The notes below the pieces were generated by a model. It was given only the letters and a program-made list of their open reading frames with translations. It had not been told where the DNA came from and ran no database searches. The translations under genes were made by a program, and so were the position numbers. From assembly GCA_029834535.1 (NCBI GenBank), contig JAQMWT010000408.1:33501-97500 (forward strand): DNA of 64,000 nucleotides. The letters run 5' to 3'. This document shows, piece after piece, positions 10,269 through 21,108 of this stretch (positions are counted from its first letter, which is position 1; each line of letters opens with the position of its first letter). This stretch comes from Chrysophaeum taylorii. Its lineage: Eukaryota; Sar; Pelagophyceae; Pelagomonadales; Pelagomonadaceae.

Positions 10269-11078
10269 TCAGCAGGAGGGCTTCTCCAGGGAGGCGGTGT
10301 CGATCCAGAGTGTTAGGTTGAGTGTGAGCGCGATGGGTCTCCGGAGAAGAAGAGCATCGCCTTTGTTGTTGCCGTCGTCGTCGTCTTCGGGAAGGCCACG
10401 TCGAAGGCCGAGGGCGTCGACGAGGTCGGCCGAGGGCGAGGCGGTTGCGGGCTCGGAGAAGAGGGCGCCAATGAGGCGTCGCTTGCGTCGCCTGGTGACG
10501 TGGGAGAGTCCAAAGGCCTCGAGGTGCGTGGGGAGATCGACGGTTCCGGCCTTAAGGCGGGCGTAGGCAAGCTTTCGCTCCGCGGCGTCGCGTCGGGCCG
10601 CCAGGCGTTTCGGCGGTTCGTTTTGGACCAAGTGCCGCGCTCTGTAGAGCCTCGCGAAAGCCGTGCGGCCTTGGAAGATGGCGGACCACGTGGCCGCGCG
10701 GTCGGTCAAGGGGGTCGCCGCTTCCTTCCAAGCGCGCAGCAGGCCGACGACGAGCTCTCGTTCGAGTTTCGAGCATTCGGCAGCGACTCGGAGTCGCGTG
10801 AGGAGGCCGCGCGCGAGGGCCGTCAAACGCGTCAGGCCCACGAGCCGCCGCGACACCCTCTCGAGCGCGGCGCGCCCCCGGGTTTCGAGGCGGCGCAGAG
10901 CCGCGGCACGCCACACGCGTTGCAACGCAACGCAGGCCCGGCGTCGCCCGAGCACGGCCAAGGCTGCGCGCCGCCGCAGCGCCCGCATTGCCTCGCGCCT
11001 ATCCCCAAGGACCACCCACGCTTTAATGGCGACCGTCACCAGATACATGCGCGCTTCTTCTCGCCGGTCCTCAATCAT
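10269..11078 (-). CDS. Arg/Ala-rich helical protein of unknown function
   Basis: A 269-aa open frame starting at the ATG at 11078. I do not recognise a family. Residues 20-180 are strongly helical with repeated Ala-Leu-Arg and Trp-Arg-Ala patterns (ALQRVWRAAALRRLE, LLRAWKEAA), loosely like Sfi1 or IQ-type centrosomal repeats, but this is weak. The C-terminus is acidic then hydrophobic. The start lies 50 bp from the divergent start of the Ubl/UIM gene. It stops next to the Helitron remnant, so its 3' end could be altered by the insertion. Confidence 0.45.
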   Translation of the reverse strand: MIEDRREEARMYLVTVAIKAWVVLGDRREAMRALRRRAALAVLGRRRACVALQRVWRAAALRRLETRGRAALERVSRRLVGLTRLTALARGLLTRLRVAAECSKLERELVVGLLRAWKEAATPLTDRAATWSAIFQGRTAFARLYRARHLVQNEPPKRLAARRDAAERKLAYARLKAGTVDLPTHLEAFGLSHVTRRRKRRLIGALFSEPATASPSADLVDALGLRRGLPEDDDDGNNKGDALLLRRPIALTLNLTLWIDTASLEKPSC

Positions 11079-11128
11079 TCTGAGAAAAGAGTGATGATAG
11101 ACCGAAAAAACGAATCCTAGCCCCGTGG
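11079..11128. promoter_or_regulatory. Putative 50-bp bidirectional promoter
   Basis: Only 50 bp separate the divergent ATGs at 11078 (minus) and 11129 (plus). Both transcripts must start here or inside their coding parts. No TATA box is visible. Confidence 0.4.
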
Positions 11129-11352
11129 ATGACGATGCTCATCCGCGTGCGCCACGAGGGCGGCACGGTTCGCGTCGCGGTGGACGACAAGGCGAGCCTG
11201 GCGGAGCTGTTCGCGGCCGCGGGCGAGAAGCTGGGTCTCGCGGACGTGTCGGAGCGCCTGAGCCTCGACCCAGCCGGCCGGCAGCCGTTGCGGGGAACGG
11301 GAAACACGGCCCTCGATACCCTGGGCCTCGAGCACGGCGCGATGGTGCACCT

Positions 11353-11385
<33 letters not shown>

Positions 11386-12276
11386 AGAGCCCCCCGCGGT
11401 GTTCGACGAGGATCCGGACATGGCGGAGGCGATCGCTATCGTGAGTTTACTCGGGCGCGTCCGCGAGTCGTTCTTAGGCGCGGGCAGCCGACGAGGCGGA
11501 GAGCAGGCCGCGGGCGCCCGACAACGCCGTACGCGACCGGCTCATCGGCGGGCCCGGCATCGAGCGCGCCTTTGGTGGACCAACGGCCATCCCCGACCTC
11601 TTCGCGAACCTCGCGACTCCTATCGAGGCGGACCTGGCTCTCGCCCGGGATATCCTCGCCCGCGACGCCGAGAGCGACGAGGGCCTCGCGCGCCGCGTCG
11701 CTGCCAGAGACGTCGAAGCCCAGCGTGCGATGCGCGCCGCGCTCGAGAGCGGGCAGCGACGTCGCGACGACGACTTTCCCGAAGACGAGCCTCTCGAGGA
11801 CGAGGACGAGGCCGCCGACGGGGACGCGGCGCTCCAGCGCGCGCTCTACATGTCGGCGCAGCCCGACCAGGCGAAAGAGGACACGGCGCTCCAGCGCGCA
11901 CTCTACATGTCGGCGCAGCCCGACCGGTCGGAGGACGAAGACGGCGATCTCGCGCGCGCGCTCGCGATGAGCATGGCCGAAGACGTCTCTCAGAGAGAGG
12001 CGCCGCCGCCGGCACCGATGGAGGACGACGCCGACGACCTTGCCCTCCAGTCTGCCTTGCTCGACGTCGACGCCTCCGCGCGCGCGATCGCCAAGCGAGA
12101 GGCGGCCGAACAGGTAACCACTAGTCCAACCTTCCTCACGCGCTACCTGCTAGGCCGAGCTCGAAGAGGCGATCCGCATCTCGGCAATGGACGCGAAACC
12201 TGACCAAGATCAAGGGAGCGCCAACCGCCGCGCCCGTCGCCTTAAGACCTCGCGCCGCCGCGCGGCCCACAAATAA
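11129..12276 (+). CDS. Ubiquitin-like domain protein with repeated UIMs
   Basis: Three exons, 11129-11440, 11478-12113 and 12154-12276, with introns of 37 and 40 nt; all phases are 0 and the sum gives 356 aa. Residues 1-80 form a ubiquitin-like domain resembling the NPL4 N-terminal one (MLIRVRHEGGTVRVAV ... LGLEHGAMVHL), followed by an EP repeat. The C-terminal half holds ubiquitin-interacting motifs of the form acidic-xx-A-xxx-S: DAALQRALYMSAQ, DTALQRALYMSAQ, DLARALAMSMAED, DLALQSALLDVD and AELEEAIRISAMD. It probably binds ubiquitin chains, perhaps as a p97/Cdc48 or proteasome adaptor; that role is inferred. The middle is helical and not recognised. Two of the UIMs are near-identical, which points to recent duplication. 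Confidence 0.78.
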
Positions 12277-13697
12277 TTCTCGCGCCGCTCCCCTTCTGTG
12301 GCGCGGGCCGTTCGCGTCTTCTCTCGCCACTCCTATCGGCTGCGATATCGCACGTCGATTCTCGCTCACTCACCCCTTCCCATCCCCCCGGGCCGCCCCC
12401 CCCCCCCTTCTCTCTCTTCCTCTCGGGAGAGTTGTTGATACCCGCCATTTTTTATTATAATGGCAAGAAAAGCAAAGCCGCGATGTTTATTTTATTTTCT
12501 CGCGGATTCACGGCATATCGACGAAGCTTCGCGGTGTTGACTTGTGTTGGGAGGATGCCCGAATCGCGTGCGAAGCCATCGGCTGGTCGGCGGCGGCGGC
12601 GGCGCCAGATTTCTTTCCGAGGGTTTTAGTAGTTAGTATGTAAGGGGGGAGCGGCGGCGGTCGTGGCGCAGTGCTGCCTCGAGTCCTTCCAAAAGGTCGT
12701 CTTTTCTTTACGATACCCAGCTTCTTGGATGAGACCCCATTTCCGTTGTTTGTGATTCTTCAATCTTTCTTCTTGCATTTTACGTATCCTTGAGGTTTAG
12801 GATCGGCGCACGAATACTGACGTGGAAGGCACGATTGCTGACGTCTCAATGGACGGGCAAGAGATGCTTTGCTGTGTGATCCTGACATGCTGTGTGACGA
12901 CAAAAAATCCCGCTTCTCATCCCCAATTGCTGAACATTGGCTCGACCGTCGGATGAGGATTCCTAAGGCCGATAGAGACGAAGTTCAGTAATGGAGCACC
13001 ACTGTAACGCGCCCCAGCGCCTGCCGAAGTTGGTGTTCGAATCGAACGCCATCTGAGTGAGTCACACTGACTCATTTGTTTGTTAGCTTTATTTAAACGG
13101 TCGATTATCTAATATGTTAGTAAGGAATTATTCCACAATTCTGGTGGTTCTTGGGAGCTCTTTGCTACAAAATCCAAGTGTACTTGCCCCAATGAAAACA
13201 TATGCACGAAACAAGAGAAGGGCGGCCCTGGCTGGCCTGCTGTGAGGAAGGGAGAGTCGAATCTTCGACGTCGGCGAAGACGTAGACGCAGAGGAAGGAA
13301 GGAATAATTGGTGACGAGAAAAAGGTGGACGCAGTGAGATGAGAGCAAGCATGGAAAGGGAGGAGGATTTATATTTTTTTCCACGTCGGCAGCGCGCCTC
13401 ACCCAGGAGAGGGTGCGTGTTGCCATTGCATGTATAGATCAACCACCCGTAGTCATGGCGCGGGCATCCATATCTGTGAACACTCGCTCTACGGGCATCG
13501 CGGTCCTAGAGACTGGCTCTTCGAAAGACAAAAGCGAGGGTGCTTTCGAACGCCCACGACGCCCGCATTACGCTACAGGTTGGTTCGGCGTGTCCCCTCA
13601 AGCGTGTGCCATTTCACGCGCACCACCAAGGCACGGGTTTTTCTTTTCTTTCGACACAATTTTCATAAATAAATAAATACTCTCGGCATTCACGAGA
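12277..13697. other. Intergenic region without a recognised gene
   Basis: No frame here looks protein-like. It contains a C-homopolymer near 12390-12410, a GC-rich GGC repeat at 12587-12604 and AT-richer unique sequence. A copy of TTCGAATCGAAC near 13035 looks like a tRNA T-loop at first sight, but the stems do not pair. Confidence 0.5.
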
Positions 13698-13919
13698 TCA
13701 CATAACTCCAATCTTGGCTACCGGTGTCCGATGGCGCGCGTCTACCGGTGTCCGATGGCGCGCGTCTTCGTGCGACGGCTGCGGCGTCGACTCCGGGCGC
13801 CTTACGTCGCCGTTGAGCTTTTTCTTCGAAACGCCGAGCGCCTTGGCCATGCCGGCCTTGAACTTCTTGAACGAGGGTCCGGGCAGGGGCTCCGGTCTTA
13901 GCTCTGGTGTTGTCGACAT
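13698..13919 (-). CDS. Small basic protein or exon, unknown
   Basis: A 73-aa frame from the ATG at 13919 with FKKFKAGMAKALGVSKKKLNG, which looks coding, followed by a tail in which DARHRTPV is repeated because of a 24-bp tandem duplication at about 13721-13768. It may be a short gene or the first exon of a longer one. No family recognised. Confidence 0.3.
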   Translation of the reverse strand: MSTTPELRPEPLPGPSFKKFKAGMAKALGVSKKKLNGDVRRPESTPQPSHEDARHRTPVDARHRTPVAKIGVM

Positions 13920-14044
13920 GTTGTCGAGAGAATCTTTGTTGTCGACGCGATTTTTGCGTCAAAAAAACGCCGGACCGTTGGATTTGAAACGGAAATTTAA
14001 TGCGACTTGGGATGTGATGGTGGGTACTGTTATTATTACATGTC

Positions 14045-14613
14045 GTGGCAGCACTCCGAGTTCTGACGTTTGGGGATTCGCTGGTCGCGGGTCAAGAGGC
14101 GAATCGGCGGAGTTTTTCACCGCCCGGATCGACGTTGCGCGACCTCATCGGCGAGGAGGTCGACGTCCAAGGCAAACCCCTGTCCTCGGATTTCCGCGGC
14201 GCTTGCGGCGGATCGCCGATTACGACGTTATAGTCATGCTCGGGGGCACCAACGACCTCTGGCGGCTGCAGGCGGTATCGGTGTGCGAGGCGCTGGGCGA
14301 GGCGCGCGCGATCGCCGCGGAGAGGTGCGATCGGGTTATCGCGACGACTCTCCCGCCCTTCACCCCTTCCTTCACCCCTCCGTTTATCGACTGGTTCGAC
14401 TACGCCGCGCGCGTCGAAGCGTGCCGAATCGAGGTGAATAAGGGCATACGCGAGGCGGCGGCGGGCGATCTCGTTGATCTCGCCGCGCTCTGCGACGCGC
14501 ATCCCCGCGTCTTCCGGCGCCCGGACGGCATTCACTTTACCGAGGATGGCTACAGGGCCTTTGGGAAGTCAATATTTGAGGTGCTTGGGCGATATGAAGT
14601 TTCTTCACGATAA
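14045..14613 (+). pseudogene. SGNH/GDSL hydrolase, frame-disrupted
   Basis: The N-terminal block (LRVLTFGDSLVAG, holding the catalytic GDS serine) is read in one frame from 14045. The rest is read in another frame to 14613: DYDVIVMLGGTNDLW (block with the oxyanion-hole Asn) and DGIHFTEDGYRAFG (catalytic Asp-x-x-His). Together they make a complete small esterase of the SGNH superfamily. No ATG precedes the first block in frame and no convincing GT-AG intron joins the two frames. The gene is therefore either a recent pseudogene, holds a sequencing error around 14165-14215, or uses an unusual intron. The catalytic residues themselves are intact. Confidence 0.6.
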
Positions 14614-15138
14614 GCTATGACTCCTTTGATGAGCCATTTTGGTCACGGCTTTGGTGGCTGGCTGGCTGGCTGGCTGACGCGAGAACGCTGTTGTTTTTCG
14701 CGACGTCGAGCTTGGCACGCTCTCTGTTTGTGTTGCCTCGATGTGCATCCAGGCTCCAAACAATCGCGTTTGTCCTTGAGAGTTGTGGGGGGAGAGACCC
14801 TAGCGCTCGAGCTGTTTCGGTCGATACGGTGTTTGGCAGCACCGTTCCTCGGGGGAAAAAGAATAAAATTCTGGTCTGGACTCTTTCCCGAAGGATGCGC
14901 CCACAGAATAATCGTATTTTGCGTTCACCACGAACGAACTTGGGATAATCGAGCTAACCTTTGGAGTTGCGCCTTTGATTTCTTGACGCGATTCGTCCTG
15001 CCATCCCACTCTTCCGGAATAATAGGGCTTTGTATATTTCAATCGCGACGGTATCAATGATAAGGTGTGTGGCTGAAGCAGACAGACAAACAAACAAACA
15101 AAATGTCGAGGGGGAACATCCAGGAAAAGAAGCGGGAG
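14614..15138. other. Intergenic region
   Basis: No supported gene. It contains a short GGCT microsatellite at 14658-14677 and a CAAA repeat near 15085-15102. Confidence 0.5.
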
Positions 15139-15861
15139 CTAGAGACTGACCCTTGGGTCGTCTTTCAGGGGCTGCGGGGGGTCGTCGTCGTTGGTGGGGA
15201 AGGTAAGCTTGAAGACGTCGTCATCGTCGTCGCGGGTGACGTTATCGATACCCTTGACCTCGGGGATGTAGTGCATGAGCATATTCTCGACGCCGTTGCG
15301 GAGCGTGACGCTGGAGCTCGGGCAGCCCACGCAAGAGCCAGCGAGCTCGACAGAGACGACGCCCGTCTGTTCGTCGTAACCGCGAAAGAATATATCGCCA
15401 CCGTCCTCTTGCACCGCTGGTCTGATTCGCGCCTCGATGAGCTCTTTGATGAGGGCGACCACCTCCGAGTCGTCGTCAAGGATGGTAGTGTCGCTGGGCC
15501 TGTCGTCCTCGACGGCCGAGGTCCCTTCCGAATACCAGTCCATGATGTGAGAGAAGACAAACGGCTTTATGACGGTCCACGCGCCGTCATTCGTCTTCGA
15601 GACCGTCACGAAGTCCTTCCCGACGAAGACGCTCGAGACATGCTCGATAGACAGGAGCTTTTTCGCCAAGGGCGATCGGAGAGCCTCCTTGTCCCCTCTC
15701 GCGAAGTGGAAACCCGAAGACGTGGCGGCGACGTCTTCCGATAACACGGGTCGCGACGGCAGGAATTTCATTGCTGACGCGTTTGGTGTTTTCTCCACGC
15801 TGATGAACACCCGCCGGACGTGACGCCCTACATCCCGGACGCGGAAGAGTCTCATCATCAT
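15139..15861 (-). CDS. NFU1: Mitochondrial iron-sulfur cluster scaffold NFU1
   Basis: A 240-aa NFU1 protein, which carries or transfers [4Fe-4S] clusters to mitochondrial targets such as lipoate synthase. The N-terminus (MMMRLFRVRDVGRHVRRVF) is a basic, amphipathic mitochondrial presequence, so I chose the ATG at 15861. The Nfu N-terminal domain follows (AMKFLPSRPVL, HVSSVFVGKDFVTVSK), then the NifU-like C-terminal domain with RPAVQEDGGDI and the cluster-binding CxxC in GSCVGCPSS. Length and domain order match the family. The C-terminus has an extra acidic tail of about 25 residues. Confidence 0.95.
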   Translation of the reverse strand: MMMRLFRVRDVGRHVRRVFISVEKTPNASAMKFLPSRPVLSEDVAATSSGFHFARGDKEALRSPLAKKLLSIEHVSSVFVGKDFVTVSKTNDGAWTVIKPFVFSHIMDWYSEGTSAVEDDRPSDTTILDDDSEVVALIKELIEARIRPAVQEDGGDIFFRGYDEQTGVVSVELAGSCVGCPSSSVTLRNGVENMLMHYIPEVKGIDNVTRDDDDDVFKLTFPTNDDDPPQPLKDDPRVSL

Positions 15862-17296
15862 TCTTTTGTTGCGGCCAGTGACGTCGTCGTCTGCTTCCAA
15901 GTACCGTTCTGTCAACGGACGTAATTGCGTCGTCGCACTCCCTGTCGACGACGAAAGCGCTGCTGCGCGAGTCGACGGTGACTACGTTGGCCACGCTCTC
16001 GACTTCGACGAGGTCCTTGCGACCGCGGGTGGCTCCTTCACCACCCGGTCCTCCGAGCGAGCCCCGTTGCACAGCGCTTGCGTGCGTACACCTACCGCGT
16101 TGTCGATGGCGACTTCTTTTTTTTGGCGAGGCTTTTGCAGCCTCCTCGCCGTTCTCACACAGCCCAAAGCCCGGACCGCCCGCACCTCACCATTCGCACG
16201 TCCAGTGACGGGACGTGTACGCCGTGCGGGCTGTTTCTCTCCTCTCTTCTCCTGCCCCCCGACGACTCCGCGGCGACAACTTCGCCTAATAAGCCCTCTC
16301 GGGGTGCATACCTCTGTTACCCACCGCGTGCTAGTCTCTCCTGCCGTCGCCTTCCCCATGACGCGCCCGCGCTTCTGTAGTCACCACTGACATATACCAG
16401 CGGGTACTTCTGTGCACCAGATTGTACGTGAAGCACGTTCGACGCGCTTATTAAACAAACAAAAGAAGGGCCGAAGAATCTGCGTCAAGTTGGGTTTATA
16501 TATAGCTAAGAGCCCGCGTGCGGACCTCGGCACCACGTTGGCCGTATTGACCTCGACGTTCTCGAATAACGCCTGTCGTCGACCGCGTGGTAGCCGAGGG
16601 CTGCGGCTGCGACGCGATTTTTGTGGCCGCCGCGATTTTTTTGGCCGCACGGCGGCCCAGAAGATCTTTGGCCCTTTGGAGGTCGATGTTTTTGATCTTG
16701 GATGCCAAAGCCCTCGATGGCGAATCATGTCCCAATTAGTCGCGAAGGTCACACGGCCCACAAACGTCGCGGCGTTTTCTGGCGAACGCGCGCGTCGTCC
16801 ATGCCCGTGCCCGTGCTCGTTTCCTACATGTCGCAGCGGGGAGAGTGCGAGACCGGAACATGTTCCCGTTGCTCCACCTGGTTCCCTCGGGAAGCCAGTG
16901 CTGCAGTCGCGAGGATGGTCGGTCGGTTGGTCGTAAACTCCCTTTATGGTGCCCGAAAGTTCCTTTGCACCACGACGTAGCTCGGCGGGCTGCACCCACG
17001 ACGCGATCGACAGCTTCATGATACATACTCTTCTCGAGCTTCTACGACGCATCCTCGACGTCTCACACGAAGCCCATATATTTGCCCAAGTCCCCAGCGA
17101 GCTTGTCGATGACCGTCGTCGCCGACGCGTACTGCTTTTCGACCACGTCAATCATTCCAATAGTGGTATCCTGACCAATAATTGAGTGACGACGACGACA
17201 TATCCTTTTTTGCCAGAACCGAAGCTCACGTCTTGCCGCAGTCACGTCTGTCGCAAGCCACAACAAACAGGCGTACCTCAGTCAGCAGCCGCGATC
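15862..17296. other. Gene-poor stretch; possible minus-strand exons
   Basis: No complete gene could be built. Two minus-strand stretches look protein-like: 17063-17165 (VVEKQYASATTVIDKLAGDLGKYMGF region) and 16600-16735 (SKIKNIDLQRAKDLLGRRAAKK). They might be exons of one unknown gene, but no intron of normal size joins them. Confidence 0.3.
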
Positions 17297-17831
17297 ATGC
17301 CTAAGGTGCGCACCCGCGTCGGAGGCGATGCTCCAGCCGCAGGAGACGTGCCACGCCCCCCAATTTTGACTTTTGTGTGCCCCCACGCCCTCTTCCGACA
17401 CGTGTCTTGGCCGGTCCTGCTCTGTACCGCGCGCCCTCTCGCTGTTGTGATGATGTGTCCTGGACACGAATCTCGCCTCCAACATCATCCCTCCGCAGGA
17501 CCCGATCGCCGACCCTCTTGTCGCTTGCTGCTGCTGCGTGGGCGCCGTCGAGGCGGAATTCCCGGAATGCTGCGCCATCGACATGGAGGAGTCGTGTCTT
17601 TGCTGCGAGGGCAAGGGCCGCATCGCCTACAAGCAACCGCTCCTGCTGGGGTGCGTAGCCAAGGGGCAGTACTGCTGCTGCAAGATCGCCGAGGCCTTCC
17701 CGTGCAACAAGGACCTCCAGATTTTCGAGACGACGCTGAACCTCCCCTTCAAGTTGGGCGCCTTCGGCGTATTCGTGCCTAAGGACAAGGGCGGCGGCGC
17801 CGCGGTCACCTCCGAAAACATGTCCCGTTAA
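17297..17831 (+). CDS. Small cysteine-rich protein
   Basis: The main exon 17499-17831 encodes a Cys-rich protein: ACCCCVGAVEAEFPECC, ESCLCCEGKGR, GQYCCCKIAEAFPC. The frame is open upstream only to 17454 without an ATG. A short first exon 17297-17305 (Met-Pro-Lys) joined by a 192-nt GT-AG intron gives a complete 113-aa protein; the intron is long for this window, so the first exon is tentative. The paired and quadruple cysteines suggest metal binding or a disulfide-rich fold. There is no signal peptide in this model. The family and function are unknown. Confidence 0.6.
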
Positions 17832-18147
17832 GTCAATTCCTAGCACCCCCACATGTGTGACTGACTGCCTGACTGACGGAATACAGCCGGCGGCCTTCTT
17901 CGTTTGCGGGCGGCGGCGGCCGGCCGGCTGCCTATAAAATCGTCGTCGCGGGTCCCCCATTTAGACGTAATCTCACCGGCCCGCTTGCGCGTTCTCTCTA
18001 AATACACTAATTAATAGATCGCGAGACCGCGTGCGGCACGACTGCGTTATATATTTTTGAGATGGATACCGTTTCTTTCTCCTCGGGATGTTGTTGAGTC
18101 CTTGAACTGCAAGAAAACGTTCCAAATTGCGGCGGTGACGGCAGACG

Positions 18148-18807
18148 ATGCCGCTGCGGTGTTTGAGCGGGAGGAGGACGGGCGAGCGGCAGTGGAACTT
18201 GTCCGCCCCGAGCCTGCGCGAGCCCGAGTCCCCCCAGACGGAGGACGAGTCGCCGCTCGAGCGCGAGAGTCGGAGGTTTGTTCGCGAAGACGAGGAGGCG
18301 CCACTCCGGCAGCTTCTGGCGCGGCAGGAGCGCGCGATGCCCCGCGCCATGGAGGAGCTGCGGGTGCACGGGCGCAAGACGAGCCACTGGGCATGGTGGG
18401 CTTTTCCGACCGAGAAGTCGGGATTCTCCGAACCGCCGCCGCAGACGAAGATCACGGTCGAAACTGCTCCCGAGCTTATCCGGCGCGCGCCGCGCGAGTG
18501 GCGGCAAGTCCTCGAGCTCATCGTCCATCTCGTGGATGCCTCCGGCGACATCAGCGCGATTGTGCCCCCGATCGACCACGGCAGGATTGTTTACTTCATA
18601 AAGTTCTGGCGCGAAGTCGACGAGACGCCCGTCTGGCTCCATCTTGTTTGTGACCGCCTCCACGCCCACCTCTCGACGACCCTGGCTCGGACGGCGAGGT
18701 CCGCGCCCGCTGCCTTCGCGAACCGTCCGAAGAGCCTCCCGCCGCGGGGGCTCCAAACTCCCCTCCCGGCGCCTGTCGTCGTCAAGGAGGACGTCGCGAA
18801 GGAGTAG
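18148..18807 (+). CDS. DUF1810-like protein
   Basis: A 219-aa protein whose middle resembles DUF1810: an amphipathic ELRVHGRKTSHWAWWAFPTEK motif preceded by a LLARQERAMPRAME helix and followed by a long helix (PREWRQVLELIVHLVD). DUF1810 proteins normally carry the SHWMWFIFPQ signature; here it is SHWAWWAFPTEK, a variant I associate with algal relatives. The biochemical role is unknown. The start at 18148 is the first ATG before a plausible acidic N-terminus, but an upstream exon is possible. The C-terminus is Pro-rich and low-complexity. Confidence 0.6.
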   Translation: MPLRCLSGRRTGERQWNLSAPSLREPESPQTEDESPLERESRRFVREDEEAPLRQLLARQERAMPRAMEELRVHGRKTSHWAWWAFPTEKSGFSEPPPQTKITVETAPELIRRAPREWRQVLELIVHLVDASGDISAIVPPIDHGRIVYFIKFWREVDETPVWLHLVCDRLHAHLSTTLARTARSAPAAFANRPKSLPPRGLQTPLPAPVVVKEDVAKE

Positions 18808-18958
18808 GAGGAGGAGAACGCCGTCGTCTCGGTGTCGGCCCGGGCCGCCGCCGCCGCCGCCGCCGCCAAGAAGGAGAAGTAGCCGTGTGTGTGGTGGTAA
18901 TACAACAACAACAAATTATACTGTGTTGTCGTCGTCGACTCCTCAACGGACGTAGAGG

Positions 18959-20894
18959 ATGTTTCGTATCAGCAGCAAGTCGACGAAGCGCCTCGAGAAG
19001 AAGACGACGACGACGACCAAGACCGCGGCCCTGCGGGGCTTCGTGCGTGTTTTTTAAATTTCTGTCTGCCGGTTGTTTTTTGTTTGAGGTTCTCCTCCTC
19101 GCAGGTGCAGGAGACGACGCGGGGTGTCGCGTCGCAGTCCCAACAAGGAAAGAAACGGCGAGCCATCGACGAGTTTTTGGAGGAGATAAAGTCGCGGGAG
19201 ACGATGCGGGGTCTGGCGGGGGCCGCGGAGGCGGTGCCGGTGGCGGTCGCCGACACGACGTCGAACTACGAGTCGACGAACCTCTACGTGGGGAACTTGG
19301 CGACGACGGTGACGGAGGAGAAGCTGCGTCGATCGTTTGGATTGTTCGGTCAGATCTACTCGGTGAAGATCATGTGGCCGCGGTCGGACGACGAGCGGCG
19401 GCGCGGGCGCAACAAGGGCTTCGTCTCGTTCGTGAGTGGTTCGAGTTTTCGTCGAAACGAAATGCTCTAGGTACGTCGCGACGACGCGGAGGACGCGCGC
19501 GGCGCGATGGACGACGCGCCGATCGACGGCGTGCGCGTCACGGCGAGACCCCTCGTGTTCTCGGTAGTGGCCTGAGCTCGTCTCCAAGGACAGGTCGCTT
19601 GGGGCAAGCCACTCAAGGACCAGCCGCCGTGAGCTACGCGTTTGACTCTCGGACTAAAATCCCGCAGGCCCAGGTTTTCGGATATCGCGGCGCAGACGGC
19701 CGCGCAAAGGGGAGGCGGCTTTGCCGAGGCCGCCGCGCGCGTGGAGGAGGACGAGGCGCCGACGATCGCGGTGGTCGCGCCGCGCGACGCCGACCGTCGA
19801 CGCGAGTTCTCGTTTCCCTCTGTCCCCGCGAGCGACGCGTTATTTTTCCCCTAGGTCTCATATGCCGCGTCGCGCAGTACGTCGCCGCCGACGGACGGGC
19901 CTTCGAGGTGGCGTTGCTGGCGCGCGAGAAAGGGAACCCGGCCTTTGGGTTCGCGACCGACGCCTCGGACGACGCCGTGTTCTATCGTTGGAAGGTGTAC
20001 GAGTGCCTCAATCGGATCGCGGGACGCGGACCGCCGCCGAGGCTTCGGATGCAGTCGGGCGGGCCGATCTGGATGGCGCCCGACGACGACGACGACGACG
20101 ACGATTACGCGGTGGACGACGACGCCGGCGACCTCTACGATCGCCGCGGAGCACGCACGGGCGACGCGACCGTCGACGATCAGCACCTCGAGAGCCTCCT
20201 GGGCAACCTCAGTCCGACGCGAAACTCGGTGCGCGAGGCGATGGTCTACGCGCTCGAGCGCGCCGACGCCGCGCGCCAGATTTCGGCTAAGATTTCGGAT
20301 TTTTTGTTGCGCGACGACGAAGAGGCCGTTTCCCTTCTCGCGCGTCTCTATCTCGTCTCTGACGTCCTCCATAATTCGGGAGCTCCGTCGCGCGGCGCGA
20401 GGCTCTATCGCGCGCTGCTCCGTCCCGTCTTGCCTAAAGCAGCCGGCGTTCTGGGGGCCCGCCTGCGGCGCCATCCGGGCCGCCCCCGGATCGTCGCCGA
20501 CGTGGCCGCCGTTTTCGCGACCTGGCTCCGGTGGTCGCACGTCTTCGCGCCCATGGTCGTCTACGGCGTCGAGCTCTCCTTCTTCCTCAAGCTCCTGGGC
20601 GCCGAGGACCTCGATTCCCCCTACGACCCTACTCGCGCCGCCGCCGAAAACGACGACGACGACGATCTCGCCGCGCTCCGCCGCGACGCGCGCCTCACGG
20701 GCCTCGACGACGCCGGCGCGCGACAACACCTCGCCGCCCGCCTCGCGCTCCTCCGGCGCTACGTCAAACACCGCATGCTCGGCACCGAGCCCGCTCTGTC
20801 GCTCGAGGCGGCGACGGCCGAAACGGGAAGTCCGAACGACGTTGTACCATCCAAGCGAAAAAGGATAGATGTGCCGTGCGGCGACGAGCTATAA
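18959..20894 (+). CDS. U2SURP: U2 snRNP-associated splicing factor SR140
   Basis: Six exons can be fitted: 18959-19042, 19105-19431, 19471-19554, 19594-19628, 19668-19795 and 19855-20894. The introns are 62, 39, 39, 39 and 59 nt and the sum is 565 aa in frame. Domain order is that of SR140: an RRM (TNLYVGNLATTV, IMWPRSDDERRRGRNKGFVSF, then WGKPL), a SURP module (ICRVAQYVAADGRAFEVALL, FYRWKVYECL) and a CID/RPR domain (REAMVYALERADAARQI, ARLYLVSDVLHNS). It acts in the nucleus with the U2 snRNP during pre-mRNA splicing. The junction before the SURP domain is the least certain. The C-terminus is short and lacks a long RS tail. Confidence 0.9.
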
Positions 20895-21108
20895 CGCCGG
20901 CGACCACCCACCTCCTCCTCCTCCTCCTCCTCGTAGGGAGGTGAAGCGGACGAGGCTCGCCGCGCCTTTTTGCAACCCCCGTCTGCAACCTCGGCGCGCG
21001 GGTCGCTAGTCTTACATCAACGCGACGACGAAAGCTGCTACGAGAAGAGGCGAATCGAGAGGGACCACGCCGCCGCCGCCGCCGCCGCCGCCGGGGTTAA
21101 AATAAAAG

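Noticed and set aside
13020-13060. Possible tRNA T-arm (GTTCGAATC)
   Set aside because: The flanking bases do not form a stem and no acceptor, D or anticodon arm can be drawn around it.
17063-17090. A 27-nt intron joining two minus-strand exons near 17.05 kb
   Set aside because: It is shorter than any other intron in the window and the joined protein has no recognisable features.
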